23,226 nucleotides of DNA, from assembly GCA_900498245.1 (NCBI GenBank), contig LS998015.1, forward strand, positions 2,845,482 through 2,868,707, written 5' to 3'. Source of the stretch: Candidatus Zixiibacteriota bacterium (GTDB lineage: Bacteria > Zixibacteria > MSB-5A5 > GN15 > PGXB01). The notes under the pieces were generated by a model. That model saw nothing but the letters and a program-made list of their open reading frames with translations, did not search any database and was not told the DNA's origin. The translations under genes and the position numbers were made by a program. Shown here piece by piece: positions 16,842-23,212 of the stretch (positions are counted from its first letter, which is position 1; every line of letters begins with the position of its first letter).

Positions 16842-16873
16842 ATAAAAATAGCCCGCTTCTCGGGCGGGCTATT
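16842..16873 (-). terminator. Intrinsic terminator of the second ECF sigma operon
   Basis: AATAGCCCGC (16847-16856) pairs perfectly with GCGGGCTATT (16864-16873) around a 7-base loop, and on the minus strand the stem runs into TTTTTATG. It lies about 22 bases past the stop of the Met-rich LTxxQ protein, so it closes that operon and insulates rnr. Confidence 0.9.
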
Positions 16874-16894
16874 CCTGGCCTTCGCCTGTTTCAA

Positions 16895-17503
16895 CTATAT
16901 ATCTTCACCGTCATTATCAAACATAAGGCACTGCATGTTGCAGGGATGATTTCTCATGCCGACACCGGGGGCCTCCCCGCTGTCTTTCATCATCTGCCGT
17001 CTGAAATCGCGACGGGAACTATTTCCCGGCCCATCAAACTTCATTCCCGGTTTCATTTCCTGCCACTTCTTCAACTGTTCGGGGGTGAGGACAGCTTTGA
17101 CTTGGCGCATGTGTTCGAACCGTGCCTTCTGGATATCAGTTTTCATGAGGCCAATTTTATCCATCGCCGCGAGAATATCTTTATCCGGGGCGTTATTTGT
17201 CATCATGCTGCGAAGTTTCACCTGGGCCTTTTCGAGTTCGGCCCTTTTATCTATCATGGCCAGACGATGATCTTCCTGCAATTTCATAATTTGATCCTTC
17301 TGCTTGTCGTCCAGACCAAGTTTGTCGGCCATGCCCTGGAACATCATCATCCCCATGCCGTTTCCGCTTCTCCCCTGGTGCATACCCATACCCATGCCCT
17401 TACCCATTCCCATTCCCTGGCCGCAACATTGACCCTTCTGGGCAAAAGCGGCCGGTGCCAGAAGCAGGATTCCTGCCGTCATTATGGCCAGATACCGTTT
17501 CAT
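16895..17503 (-). CDS. Met/Cys-rich LTxxQ (Spy/CpxP-like) periplasmic protein
   Basis: The 202-residue product has a signal peptide (MKRYLAIMTAGILLLAP, cleavage near AFA). A GQCCGQ motif and a Gly/Met repeat (GMGMGKGMGMGMH) follow, together with a second Met cluster GNGMGMMMF. A helical core reads LGLDDKQKDQIMKLQEDHR and, near the end, LTPEQLKKWQEM, the LTxxQ motif of the Spy/CpxP/ZraP and heavy-metal-sensor families. The tail has HPCNMQC. The Met, Cys and His clusters suggest binding of copper or another soft metal in the periplasm; Spy-like proteins can also act as chaperones. A strong AAGGAG binding site precedes the ATG. It is the last gene of the unit, 33 bases after a shorter paralogue, with a terminator after it. 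Confidence 0.85.
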   Translation of the reverse strand: MKRYLAIMTAGILLLAPAAFAQKGQCCGQGMGMGKGMGMGMHQGRSGNGMGMMMFQGMADKLGLDDKQKDQIMKLQEDHRLAMIDKRAELEKAQVKLRSMMTNNAPDKDILAAMDKIGLMKTDIQKARFEHMRQVKAVLTPEQLKKWQEMKPGMKFDGPGNSSRRDFRRQMMKDSGEAPGVGMRNHPCNMQCLMFDNDGEDI

Positions 17504-17536
17504 AGATTACTCCTTTTCGGTTATATATTAATTGAA

Positions 17537-18052
17537 TTATGGATTCTCCGGGGCCATTTGTCCCATTCTGAACCCGCGAATATTTTCGATTAATTCTCTT
17601 TCGAATCTTTCCTCAAAGACCACTAATTTTCCCATCTGCTCCGGGGTAAGGAATCCGGCTATTTTTTCATGAAACTGCGCCAGTCTTTGTTCCCGCAAGG
17701 ACCGGAGTGAGGCTATGCGTGAAATGCTTTTATCAATTTGATCTTTTCGTATTTCTCCCGAAGTAAGGTTATCCGCCAGGCTGTCGACGGCGCTTTGAAG
17801 ATCATAATTGATTTGCCGCGTATCATTGCGGAAGGAAGAATAGGCTTCGATGAATTTGGGGCTCTGTTCATCGCTTAAATCAAGAACTTCCATTAGTTTC
17901 AAAAGCCTTAAATTTTCCAGATTCTTCATCCTTTGCTCATGCATGGCCTTATTATTCTGGTGCATTCCCCGACCCTGTGCCAGGACCGCATGACCAAAAC
18001 CAGCAATCAGCACCACCATAACAGCAAGTGCAACTGACCTGATCCTTTTCAT
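17537..18052 (-). CDS. LTxxQ (Spy/CpxP-like) periplasmic protein
   Basis: The 171-residue product has a signal peptide (MKRIRSVALAVMVVLIAGFG, cleavage near VLA). A helical body follows: LLKLMEVLDLSDEQSPKF, a long middle helix with many Asp, Arg and Gln, and FLTPEQMGKLVVFEERF, the LTxxQ motif. It lacks the Met/Gly cluster of its downstream neighbour, so it probably serves as sensor or chaperone rather than metal store. Its ATG overlaps the anti-sigma stop (ATGA), tying it to the sigma/anti-sigma pair. In CnrX- and ZraP-type systems such proteins sense metal and tune the regulator; that role is inferred here from family and context. Confidence 0.82.
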   Translation of the reverse strand: MKRIRSVALAVMVVLIAGFGHAVLAQGRGMHQNNKAMHEQRMKNLENLRLLKLMEVLDLSDEQSPKFIEAYSSFRNDTRQINYDLQSAVDSLADNLTSGEIRKDQIDKSISRIASLRSLREQRLAQFHEKIAGFLTPEQMGKLVVFEERFERELIENIRGFRMGQMAPENP

Positions 18053-18642
18053 AAAATGTCACCTGCTTTCAGTTTATTTTTCAGGTAATTCATCTCTTCG
18101 TCGCTCAAACCGCCCAGAAGAGCTTCATCGGCTCCGATGCCATAAGATTCCGTATAATTTCCAATGACCATATTCACATAGGGGTCATCAACCGGCTGAA
18201 TTTCAGTGGTATCCAATGTTTCCTCCCCCGTATTCATGGACGCGAAAATTTCGCTGATAGCCGAATCGACTGACAGTCTTGTCGAAGCCTTGTCCGGATT
18301 GCTGATTCCGTAATTGCCCGGCAGACGGCCGAAATATACAAGCAGGAGTAATAATGCGGCCGCCCCCGCGACCACTCCATATCGAACTGCAAATCTGAAA
18401 AAACGATTCGCCCGGCTCCGATAACTTACTATCTCATTATCCAGTTTCATCTGCATGGCGGCGAATTCCGAGGCGGTCATAAGCGGTTTTTCCGTCGATT
18501 GCGCCGCTCGTTCTAACGCGAGCAATTCCTCATAATAGGCGCTACACCGGGGACAGCCCGCCAGATGATCCCTGGCAGACAGACCCAGTTCCGCCCCGCC
18601 GAATTGCCTTGCCGCTTCTTTTCTGAATTCCTCGCACCGCAT
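18049..18642 (-). CDS. Zinc-finger anti-sigma factor
   Basis: The 197-residue protein has Cys3 and H26-x3-C30-x2-C33 (HLAGCPRC), the zf-HC2 anti-sigma motif. One membrane helix follows at about residues 86-106 (YGVVAGAAALLLLLVYFG), then an acidic outer domain of about 90 residues. The outer part ends in a helical stretch (DEALLGGLSDEEMNYLKNKL). It starts 5 bases after the stop of the sigma factor and overlaps the next LTxxQ gene. A GAGG binding site lies about 9 bases before the ATG. It should hold the preceding sigma factor inactive; the periplasmic LTxxQ proteins may provide the signal. Confidence 0.87.
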   Translation of the reverse strand: MRCEEFRKEAARQFGGAELGLSARDHLAGCPRCSAYYEELLALERAAQSTEKPLMTASEFAAMQMKLDNEIVSYRSRANRFFRFAVRYGVVAGAAALLLLLVYFGRLPGNYGISNPDKASTRLSVDSAISEIFASMNTGEETLDTTEIQPVDDPYVNMVIGNYTESYGIGADEALLGGLSDEEMNYLKNKLKAGDIL

Positions 18643-18647
18643 TGCTC

Positions 18648-19187
18648 TTACCTCAGGTCCTTTAATCCTTCTCTTAATTTTTCCACCGCTTTCTGATAAT
18701 TGGTCTTGACGGTCGATTCGCTCTTGCCCAGAATTCGGGCGATTTCGCCGAATGGCAATTGATCGAAAAAACGGAGATTGAAAATCAATTTCTGCTTGGG
18801 GGGCAAGATCGCCACGGCTCTGTTGATGCGTTCCGTCATCTCCGAATCGGCCATACTGTCGGCCATTTCATATGACGGTTCCGGGACATCACTCCCGCTA
18901 ATTGAAATGAATGATATTATCTTGCGTCTCCGCAGAAAATTAAGAGTCTTATTCGAAGCGATCCGATATAACCACGATGAGAAGTCGGCCTCGGCCCGGA
19001 ATTTCGGCAATTCCCGAAAGGCCGCCAGAAAGGTTTCCTGCACCAAATCAAGTGCCGTTTCGCGTTCCCCGGTCATTCTATAGGTCAATGCAAACATTTT
19101 ATCCTTATTTAGCCTGACCAATTGGTCAAAGGCCGCGCGATCACCGGCCTGAGCCCGGATCGCCAGTTCCCGTTCATTATGCTCCAT
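18648..19187 (-). CDS. ECF RNA polymerase sigma factor
   Basis: This 179-residue protein has sigma-70 region 2 (AAFDQLVRLNKDKMFALTYR, ETALDLVQETFLAAFRELPK, FSSWLYRIASNKTLNFLRRR) and region 4 (LPPKQKLIFNLRFFDQLPF, GEIARILGKSESTVKTNYQK). It differs clearly from the sigma factor near 3 kb, so the window has two separate ECF modules. The ATG at 19187 has no clear ribosome binding site. The gene starts its own unit: the mreB terminator lies about 55 bases upstream. I found no obvious ECF-type promoter in that short gap. Confidence 0.92.
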   Translation of the reverse strand: MEHNERELAIRAQAGDRAAFDQLVRLNKDKMFALTYRMTGERETALDLVQETFLAAFRELPKFRAEADFSSWLYRIASNKTLNFLRRRKIISFISISGSDVPEPSYEMADSMADSEMTERINRAVAILPPKQKLIFNLRFFDQLPFGEIARILGKSESTVKTNYQKAVEKLREGLKDLR

Positions 19188-19238
19188 TGATTTTAATCAT
19201 TCTGAATTTTAGACAGGTTGTCCATCGAAAAAGACTAA

Positions 19239-19268
19239 TAAAAAAGGCAAACTTTTCAAGTTTGCCTT
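19239..19268 (-). terminator. Intrinsic terminator after mreB
   Basis: An 11-base perfect stem (19244-19254 with 19258-19268; AAGGCAAACTT on each strand) with a 3-base loop is followed on the minus strand by a T-run (CCTTTTTTATTAG). It lies about 26 bases past the mreB stop. Confidence 0.92.
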
Positions 19269-19293
19269 AAGATATTTCAATGCAACAGGTTCC

Positions 19294-20322
19294 CTAATCG
19301 CGGCGGCTCTTTATCAAAACTTTGGCATACTGCGGCATATTTTCCAGGACTTTGCCGGTTCCGCGGACAACGCAGGTCAGAGGATCTTCTGCAACATTAA
19401 CCGGCAGATTGGTTTCTTGGCGAAGCCGCTTGTCCAGACAACGCAACAGGGCTCCCCCGCCGGTCAAAATGATACCGCGATCGAGGATGTCCGATGCCAG
19501 TTCGGGCGGAGTTCGCTCTAACGATTGCCTGACCGCTTCGACAATCCGCTCAATCGGCTCAACTAAGGCTTCTCGTACCTGAACCGATGACAGCCGGAGG
19601 TTCTTGGGCACGCCGGCCACCAGATCCCGTCCCTTGATCTCCATCGATAATTCTTTTTCCATCGGAAAGGCCGAGCCGATTTTTATTTTGATTTCCTCGG
19701 CGGTCAATTCTCCTATAAGCAGGTTATAATTTTTCTTGAGATACATCACAATGGCGTCATTCATTTCGTCGCCGGCAATACGGACCGAGATATTGTTGAC
19801 AATGCCATTCAGGGCGATGACCGCGATTTCCGATGTCCCGCCGCCGATATCAATCACCATTATACCGGACGGTTGATCGACCGGGAGCCCCACCCCGATG
19901 GCGGCCGCCATCGGCTCCTGAAGCAGAAAGACCTCCCGGGCCCCGGCATTTTCGGCCGAATCCCGCACGGCACGCTTCTCAACCTCGGTTATTCCGGACG
20001 GGACCGAAATGACAATCCGGGGTTTCATTAAATAGCGATGTTTCACGACCCGCCGGATGAAATCTGACAGAAGCCGCTCCGACATTTCAAAATCGGCAAT
20101 GACACCGTCTTTAAGAGGACGAATGGCGGCGATTTCGCCGGGGGTTCGACCCAGCATCTCTTTGGCCGCCGAGCCGACAGCCAAGACTTTGCCGGTGGCC
20201 CTTTCTATGGCCACCACCGACGGCTCATTGAGGACTATTCCCTGACCCCGGACAAAAACCAGCGTATTGGCGGTTCCGAGATCGATTCCAACATCGCTTG
20301 AAATAAAATCGAAGAAACCCAA
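19294..20322 (-). CDS. mreB: Rod-shape-determining protein MreB
   Basis: This 342-residue actin-like protein forms filaments that guide lateral wall synthesis under the cytoplasmic membrane. The nucleotide-binding motifs are clear: phosphate-1 DLGTANT (14-20), phosphate-2 DIGGGTSE (158-165), EPMAAAIG (136-143) and the adenosine motif [11 protein letters not shown]. The length is normal. The start is TTG at 20322 with AAGGGA about 5 bases upstream, and the first residues [15 protein letters not shown] align with the family. mreC and mreD do not follow; a terminator comes directly after, so mreB is transcribed as a short unit, perhaps with the small upstream open frame. Confidence 0.96.
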   Translation of the reverse strand: MGFFDFISSDVGIDLGTANTLVFVRGQGIVLNEPSVVAIERATGKVLAVGSAAKEMLGRTPGEIAAIRPLKDGVIADFEMSERLLSDFIRRVVKHRYLMKPRIVISVPSGITEVEKRAVRDSAENAGAREVFLLQEPMAAAIGVGLPVDQPSGIMVIDIGGGTSEIAVIALNGIVNNISVRIAGDEMNDAIVMYLKKNYNLLIGELTAEEIKIKIGSAFPMEKELSMEIKGRDLVAGVPKNLRLSSVQVREALVEPIERIVEAVRQSLERTPPELASDILDRGIILTGGGALLRCLDKRLRQETNLPVNVAEDPLTCVVRGTGKVLENMPQYAKVLIKSRRD

Positions 20323-20331
20323 ATTAATCCC

Positions 20332-20457
20332 TTAATTACAAATCAGTTCCATTGACCAGTATGCATCTGCCCGGTCCAAACTTCCCGTCAGTTTAACTTC
20401 TCTGCCATCAAAAAGCAATAAAAAATCTTTCCATACCCAATAATTGTTTCGCGTCAC
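20332..20457 (-). CDS. Possible 41-residue small protein just upstream of mreB
   Basis: Reading from the GTG at 20457 gives 41 codons ending in TAA at 20332, only 9 bases before the mreB TTG. The sequence has protein-like texture: WVWKDFLLLFDGREVKLTG, then DRADAYWSMEL. The frame is open back to a stop some 35 bases further upstream without a better start, and there is only a weak binding site. It could be a small gene cotranscribed with mreB, a leader, or a chance frame. The opposite-strand frame of similar length has no such texture. Confidence 0.3.
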   Translation of the reverse strand: MTRNNYWVWKDFLLLFDGREVKLTGSLDRADAYWSMELICN

Positions 20458-20569
20458 TTCCGTCGCAGCCGGCAGGGCGAATATTATTATTCAGTTCGGC
20501 ATTATTTTAAATTTTTTAAACGACCGATGCGGGGCCGCGATAATTTGCGATGGAATAAATAAAAAATGC

Positions 20570-20597
20570 TTGACGCCCAGGGGCAGGGCGTTATATT
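20570..20597 (+). promoter_or_regulatory. Strong sigma-70-type promoter candidate
   Basis: TTGACG (20570-20575, 5 of 6 consensus bases) is followed after 16 bases by TATATT (20592-20597, 5 of 6). Transcription would start near 20604 and run right, into the leader and the Lnt-like and sorting-substrate genes. This is the best promoter match in the window. It points away from mreB. Confidence 0.65.
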
Positions 20598-20654
20598 TAA
20601 GTATCGTAGTGACTCTCAAAAATCCCTGTTTGACTGCTTTTGTATTCAAGATGT

Positions 20655-20678
20655 AAATAAACCTATCGGTTTATTTTA
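20655..20678 (+). terminator. Terminator-like or attenuator hairpin in the leader
   Basis: AAATAAACC (20655-20663) pairs perfectly with GGTTTATTT (20668-20676) around a TATC loop and runs into TTATCC. The 9-base stem is AT-rich and the T-run short, so termination would be partial. It lies about 50 bases after the predicted start, so it could end a short RNA of about 75 bases or act as an attenuator. The AAACC arm could also pair with GGTTT at 20728-20732, an alternative fold. Confidence 0.4.
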
Positions 20679-20793
20679 TCCTCACCAACCACAGGCTTTT
20701 AAAAAACCTTATTGAGCCGTAGGTTAAGGTTTATCAATCGTTCGGGAACGGTCAGGACGCCGATGGCGGTCCCGGAGAAACCGAAATATTTGG

Positions 20794-21519
20794 ATGGGAG
20801 GAATGTTCAGAGGGAAAAACATTCCGTTGATGCTGCGGGAGAATGCTCTTTGGGCCGCCGGGGTGGTACTGCTACTGAATTTCAAATATTTGCCACCCTC
20901 CTGGGATTTGATGTCCCTTTTGGCCCCCTCGCTTTTTATCTGGCGGGCGCGACGATGCAGATATTGTGACGCAATGATATTTGGAGTTGTTACCGGTATA
21001 TGCTGCGCTCCCTTCATATGCAAAAACGATAACAATAGCATTATCGCTATTTTGATTTATTGGCTCTTACTCAGTATCGCATTCTGGTTTATCGCCATTG
21101 CTATCGTTTTCATTACAGGATGGTTTCCCCGAAAAATTTTGCCCCTTTTCATTTTATCGATTCCGATCTTTTTAGAAATTTTTGGATACTCAAATTTCAG
21201 CGATAATCTGCTCCGGACCTTTGGCAACAATAATATCCTGATCGTATCGACATCCATTTTCGGTTCCCTGGCAGTATTCTTCCTGATAATATATCTTAAT
21301 TCAATATTGGCAATCTCTCTGGAAAAATCCAATCGCATCATACTGCAATACAATTATCTTTGTCCTCCCGATGATGGATTCCAATTGTTTCATTTAATTG
21401 AAGAGTTCGCTTCCGTGATTTTACTCCTTACGGCGGACAACCGTGCCCCTCCGCGACGCAAATCAATTTCCTTACTCTGTAATTTTAATTTGTATCACTT
21501 TGAAAAGCGGAGGAGATAA
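20794..21519 (+). CDS. Membrane protein like the transmembrane part of Lnt, no nitrilase domain
   Basis: The 241-residue protein has about five hydrophobic segments (about 18-30, 38-50, 61-73, 82-108, 114-130) plus a strong one at 148-176. The order resembles the membrane domain of apolipoprotein N-acyltransferase: LLLNFKYLPPSWDLMSLLAP early, IPIFLEIFGYSNF with P124 and E128 (the P-x3-E motif), and FGSLAVFFLIIYLNSILA with Asn169. In full Lnt a nitrilase-type catalytic domain follows; here only about 65 residues follow and they look unrelated, so no acyltransferase activity is expected. No hidden continuation fits before the next gene. The start may be ATG 20794 or 20803; neither has a well-spaced binding site. 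Its stop overlaps the next ATG (TAATG), linking it to the exosortase substrate. The homology is by pattern. Confidence 0.55.
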   Translation: MGGMFRGKNIPLMLRENALWAAGVVLLLNFKYLPPSWDLMSLLAPSLFIWRARRCRYCDAMIFGVVTGICCAPFICKNDNNSIIAILIYWLLLSIAFWFIAIAIVFITGWFPRKILPLFILSIPIFLEIFGYSNFSDNLLRTFGNNNILIVSTSIFGSLAVFFLIIYLNSILAISLEKSNRIILQYNYLCPPDDGFQLFHLIEEFASVILLLTADNRAPPRRKSISLLCNFNLYHFEKRRR

Positions 21520-22079
21520 TGAAGGCTTTGTTTAGAAAATCATTAATTTGTTTCGGATTAATTATTCCCTTATTGACCGCGACTGCACATAACACTCTGG
21601 CATTTACAATATCCAATTCAGCGGACACCCTATCAATCCCCGGTGCTATCACTTTCATTTGGGTTGTAACTCCGGGAGCGAGTGAATCCTTTAAGGACTT
21701 CCATGTATGGACAGATGATTACGCGATTGGAAATTACAATAATGCCAGCATGCCGGCAGGCTGGAATTTCAGTGTCACCAGTACTGCCAGCGGAAATTGG
21801 CTGAATTTCTATGGCGGTACCGCTCAGACGGGAGCCTCGACATTCAGTGTCAGGTATGTGGGAAATCTGAAATTGGGTTATCGGGCGGTTTGGAAATTGA
21901 CTTCCGATGGCAACGACAATGTGGCCGACGGCGTAATTGCAGGCGGTTACGGGGCAGCGGCCCCTTCGGCGGCTCAAGTCCCCGGCCTTACCTATCCGGG
22001 CTTATTTCTCCTATTATTATTGATCCTTCTTTCCGGATTCCTAATTTTGCGGCGAAAAAAAAGGATGGTATCGTACTGA
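21519..22079 (+). CDS. Secreted protein with IPTLxxWG-like exosortase sorting tail
   Basis: The 186-residue product has a signal peptide (residues 1-28, ending TLA) and a beta-rich, Cys-free body (FTISNSADTLSIPGAI, ESFKDFHVWTDDYAIGN, LGYRAVWKLTSDGNDN). The tail is a Gly/Ala/Pro linker, VPGLTYPG (154-161), a 16-residue Leu-rich helix and RRKKR. That three-part layout is an exosortase sorting signal, and VP-x-L-T-x-x-G fits a relaxed form of the IPTLSxWG box used by exosortase H. A strong GGAGGAG binding site precedes the ATG. The exosortase encoded about 600 bases away, facing it, is the likely processing enzyme. The function of the body is unknown. Confidence 0.75.
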   Translation: MKALFRKSLICFGLIIPLLTATAHNTLAFTISNSADTLSIPGAITFIWVVTPGASESFKDFHVWTDDYAIGNYNNASMPAGWNFSVTSTASGNWLNFYGGTAQTGASTFSVRYVGNLKLGYRAVWKLTSDGNDNVADGVIAGGYGAAAPSAAQVPGLTYPGLFLLLLLILLSGFLILRRKKRMVSY

Positions 22080-22098
22080 GTAACGTGAGTCATTAAAG

Positions 22099-22145
22099 AT
22101 TGAATCATAGCTGTCTATGGTGAGGAAGACGGCGTATGGTTCAAT
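22099..22145. repeat. Inverted repeat between convergent genes
   Basis: ATTGAATCATA (22099-22109) can pair with TATGGTTCAAT (22135-22145) over 11 positions with one G-U pair, with a 25-base loop. A smaller dyad CATAG-CTGT-CTATG (22106-22119) competes with it. There is no T-run on either strand, so this is at best a weak terminator or an RNA end-protecting hairpin. Confidence 0.35.
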
Positions 22146-22161
22146 AGGGGGAGAGCGCCGA

Positions 22162-22704
22162 TCAGTTCGGCGTCCCTTGATCGGCATCTCCCCGGCTATT
22201 TGCCCGAGTGCGGGAAAAATCGCTCTTCCCCCGGCGCATTCTCCTTTTGAGAAGACCTGACAATTCCGATAAAATTTCAGGATAAAAAAGAATCCAGAGC
22301 ACCAGGGGCAGGGCATCATTAATTAAGAAGAAAGGAAAGGTGCGTCGAAAGAAGGCTCGTGAAAAATGATATTGTTCGGAAAAATAATATACCGACCACG
22401 ATAATAGAATATGAAATCCGGCCAGAATAATCAGCCCCGCGACAAGCGCCACCAAAGTTTTTTTCCACTTTTTGAATATTCCCGGCATCGCCAGGACCAG
22501 CGCGGTATAGGGGACAATATTAGTAAAATGGTCAATAACCCACGATAATAGCCATTTTTTTACCCCGACCCATTGGAAAAAAGGCATGGCCGCCGGCGCC
22601 AATAAATGCGGATACAGAGATTGCAGGCGCCAGAACCACAGGTACCCCAGAATAAGGGAAAAGGATATCAATTTAAGCAGAAATATCAGCCGGCTTTTTT
22701 TCAT
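22162..22704 (-). CDS. Exosortase H-associated membrane protein
   Basis: The 180-residue protein has about four membrane segments (LIFLLKLISFSLILGYLWFW near residue 6, VPYTALVLAM near 64, TLVALVAGLIILAGFHILLS near 83, and FFLINDALPLVLWILFYP near 125). A basic tail follows (LKRRMRRGK). Its position directly after, and overlapping, the exosortase gene matches the xrtH-associated membrane protein family, and the length and helix layout fit. I take the ATG at 22704, which has GGTGG about 6 bases before it; this gives a 32-base overlap. A GTG or other start further up (22731) would overlap more. Its role in sorting is unknown; it probably helps the exosortase in the membrane. Confidence 0.68.
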   Translation of the reverse strand: MKKSRLIFLLKLISFSLILGYLWFWRLQSLYPHLLAPAAMPFFQWVGVKKWLLSWVIDHFTNIVPYTALVLAMPGIFKKWKKTLVALVAGLIILAGFHILLSWSVYYFSEQYHFSRAFFRRTFPFFLINDALPLVLWILFYPEILSELSGLLKRRMRRGKSDFSRTRANSRGDADQGTPN

Positions 22705-23212
22705 TATAGACCACCAGATATATCCATGCAATCCAGACGGCGCTTATCATTAATATCAAGGTTCCTTGCCAGAAATAAAGGTGCATAAAATCAAACAGCC
22801 GTTGCGAAACCGAGCCGGCAAGCAACAGGAAAATTATCCGAATAATATTGAGAATATATATGGCCGGAACTCCCAATGCGATACCTAGTATCTTCTTTTT
22901 AATGGGAGCGGCAAAAGCCAGGACGGCAGCCACGAAAATAAGCGCTTCAAAGAAACCGGTGCATTCGTCGATGATTTCTACTTGAAAACCACGGTAAGTC
23001 ACTCTGGCGTCCTGAATAGATACCCCCGATGAAAAGATCGAAAGGCTTTTGCCCGCAATTGCGGCGGTCGCGTTCATCATCCAGAGCGTTTGTTCATGAT
23101 AGGAGGTGATGAATTGGGAATAGAGTATGCCTACAAGAATTAAAAGGATAAGGAATTTTAATATGAATTTGATAGCCGGCCGGTTCGCCAAGAGGGACGT
23201 TTTCGGATTCAT
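22673..23212 (-). CDS. xrtH: Exosortase, XrtH type
   Basis: This 179-residue multi-pass membrane protein has the exosortase catalytic set: Cys84 in IDECTGFFEA, Arg125 in LNIIRI and His144 in FDFMHLYFWQG, each next to a membrane helix. Exosortases are membrane cysteine peptidases or transpeptidases that cut sorting tails on the outer face of the cytoplasmic membrane. The compact size without a C-terminal EpsI domain, together with the partner membrane protein and the VPGLTYPG-tailed protein nearby, points to the H type (IPTLxxWG-CTERM). The ATG at 23212 is 14 bases from the window edge, so the promoter is not visible and no binding site is seen in those bases. The gene is complete. Confidence 0.85.
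   Translation of the reverse strand: MNPKTSLLANRPAIKFILKFLILLILVGILYSQFITSYHEQTLWMMNATAAIAGKSLSIFSSGVSIQDARVTYRGFQVEIIDECTGFFEALIFVAAVLAFAAPIKKKILGIALGVPAIYILNIIRIIFLLLAGSVSQRLFDFMHLYFWQGTLILMISAVWIAWIYLVVYNEKKPADISA

Larger units (their letters stand above)
20458..20793 (+). other. Structured leader region ahead of the Lnt-like/sorting-substrate unit
   Basis: This 336-base gap between mreB and the rightward unit holds the promoter and hairpin listed separately. It also holds three more dyads within the predicted leader: AAACCTTA (20704-20711) with TAAGGTTT (20725-20732), CGTTC-GG-GAACG (20739-20750), and CGCC-GAT-GGCG (20758-20768). The predicted 5' leader is about 190 bases long. I could not match it to a known riboswitch class. 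A very short GTG frame (20609-20656) ends at the first hairpin, with no binding site. Confidence 0.4.

Noticed and set aside
16946-17593. 215-residue plus-strand frame with a His/Thr/Ser-rich stretch
   Set aside because: It is the complement of the Gly/Met repeat of the LTxxQ protein, which has a signal peptide and a strong binding site.
19188-19243. Promoter of the second ECF sigma operon
   Set aside because: TAAAAT boxes are present, but no -35 box of either the housekeeping or ECF type lies at a proper distance.
20444-20656. 70-residue plus-strand frame upstream of the Lnt-like gene
   Set aside because: It starts before the strong promoter, lacks a binding site and has no protein-like pattern; the opposite-strand frame looks more like a gene.
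20699-20793. Known riboswitch in the leader (c-di-GMP, glycine, fluoride and others considered)
   Set aside because: Hairpins are present but none of the conserved core sequences of these classes could be found.
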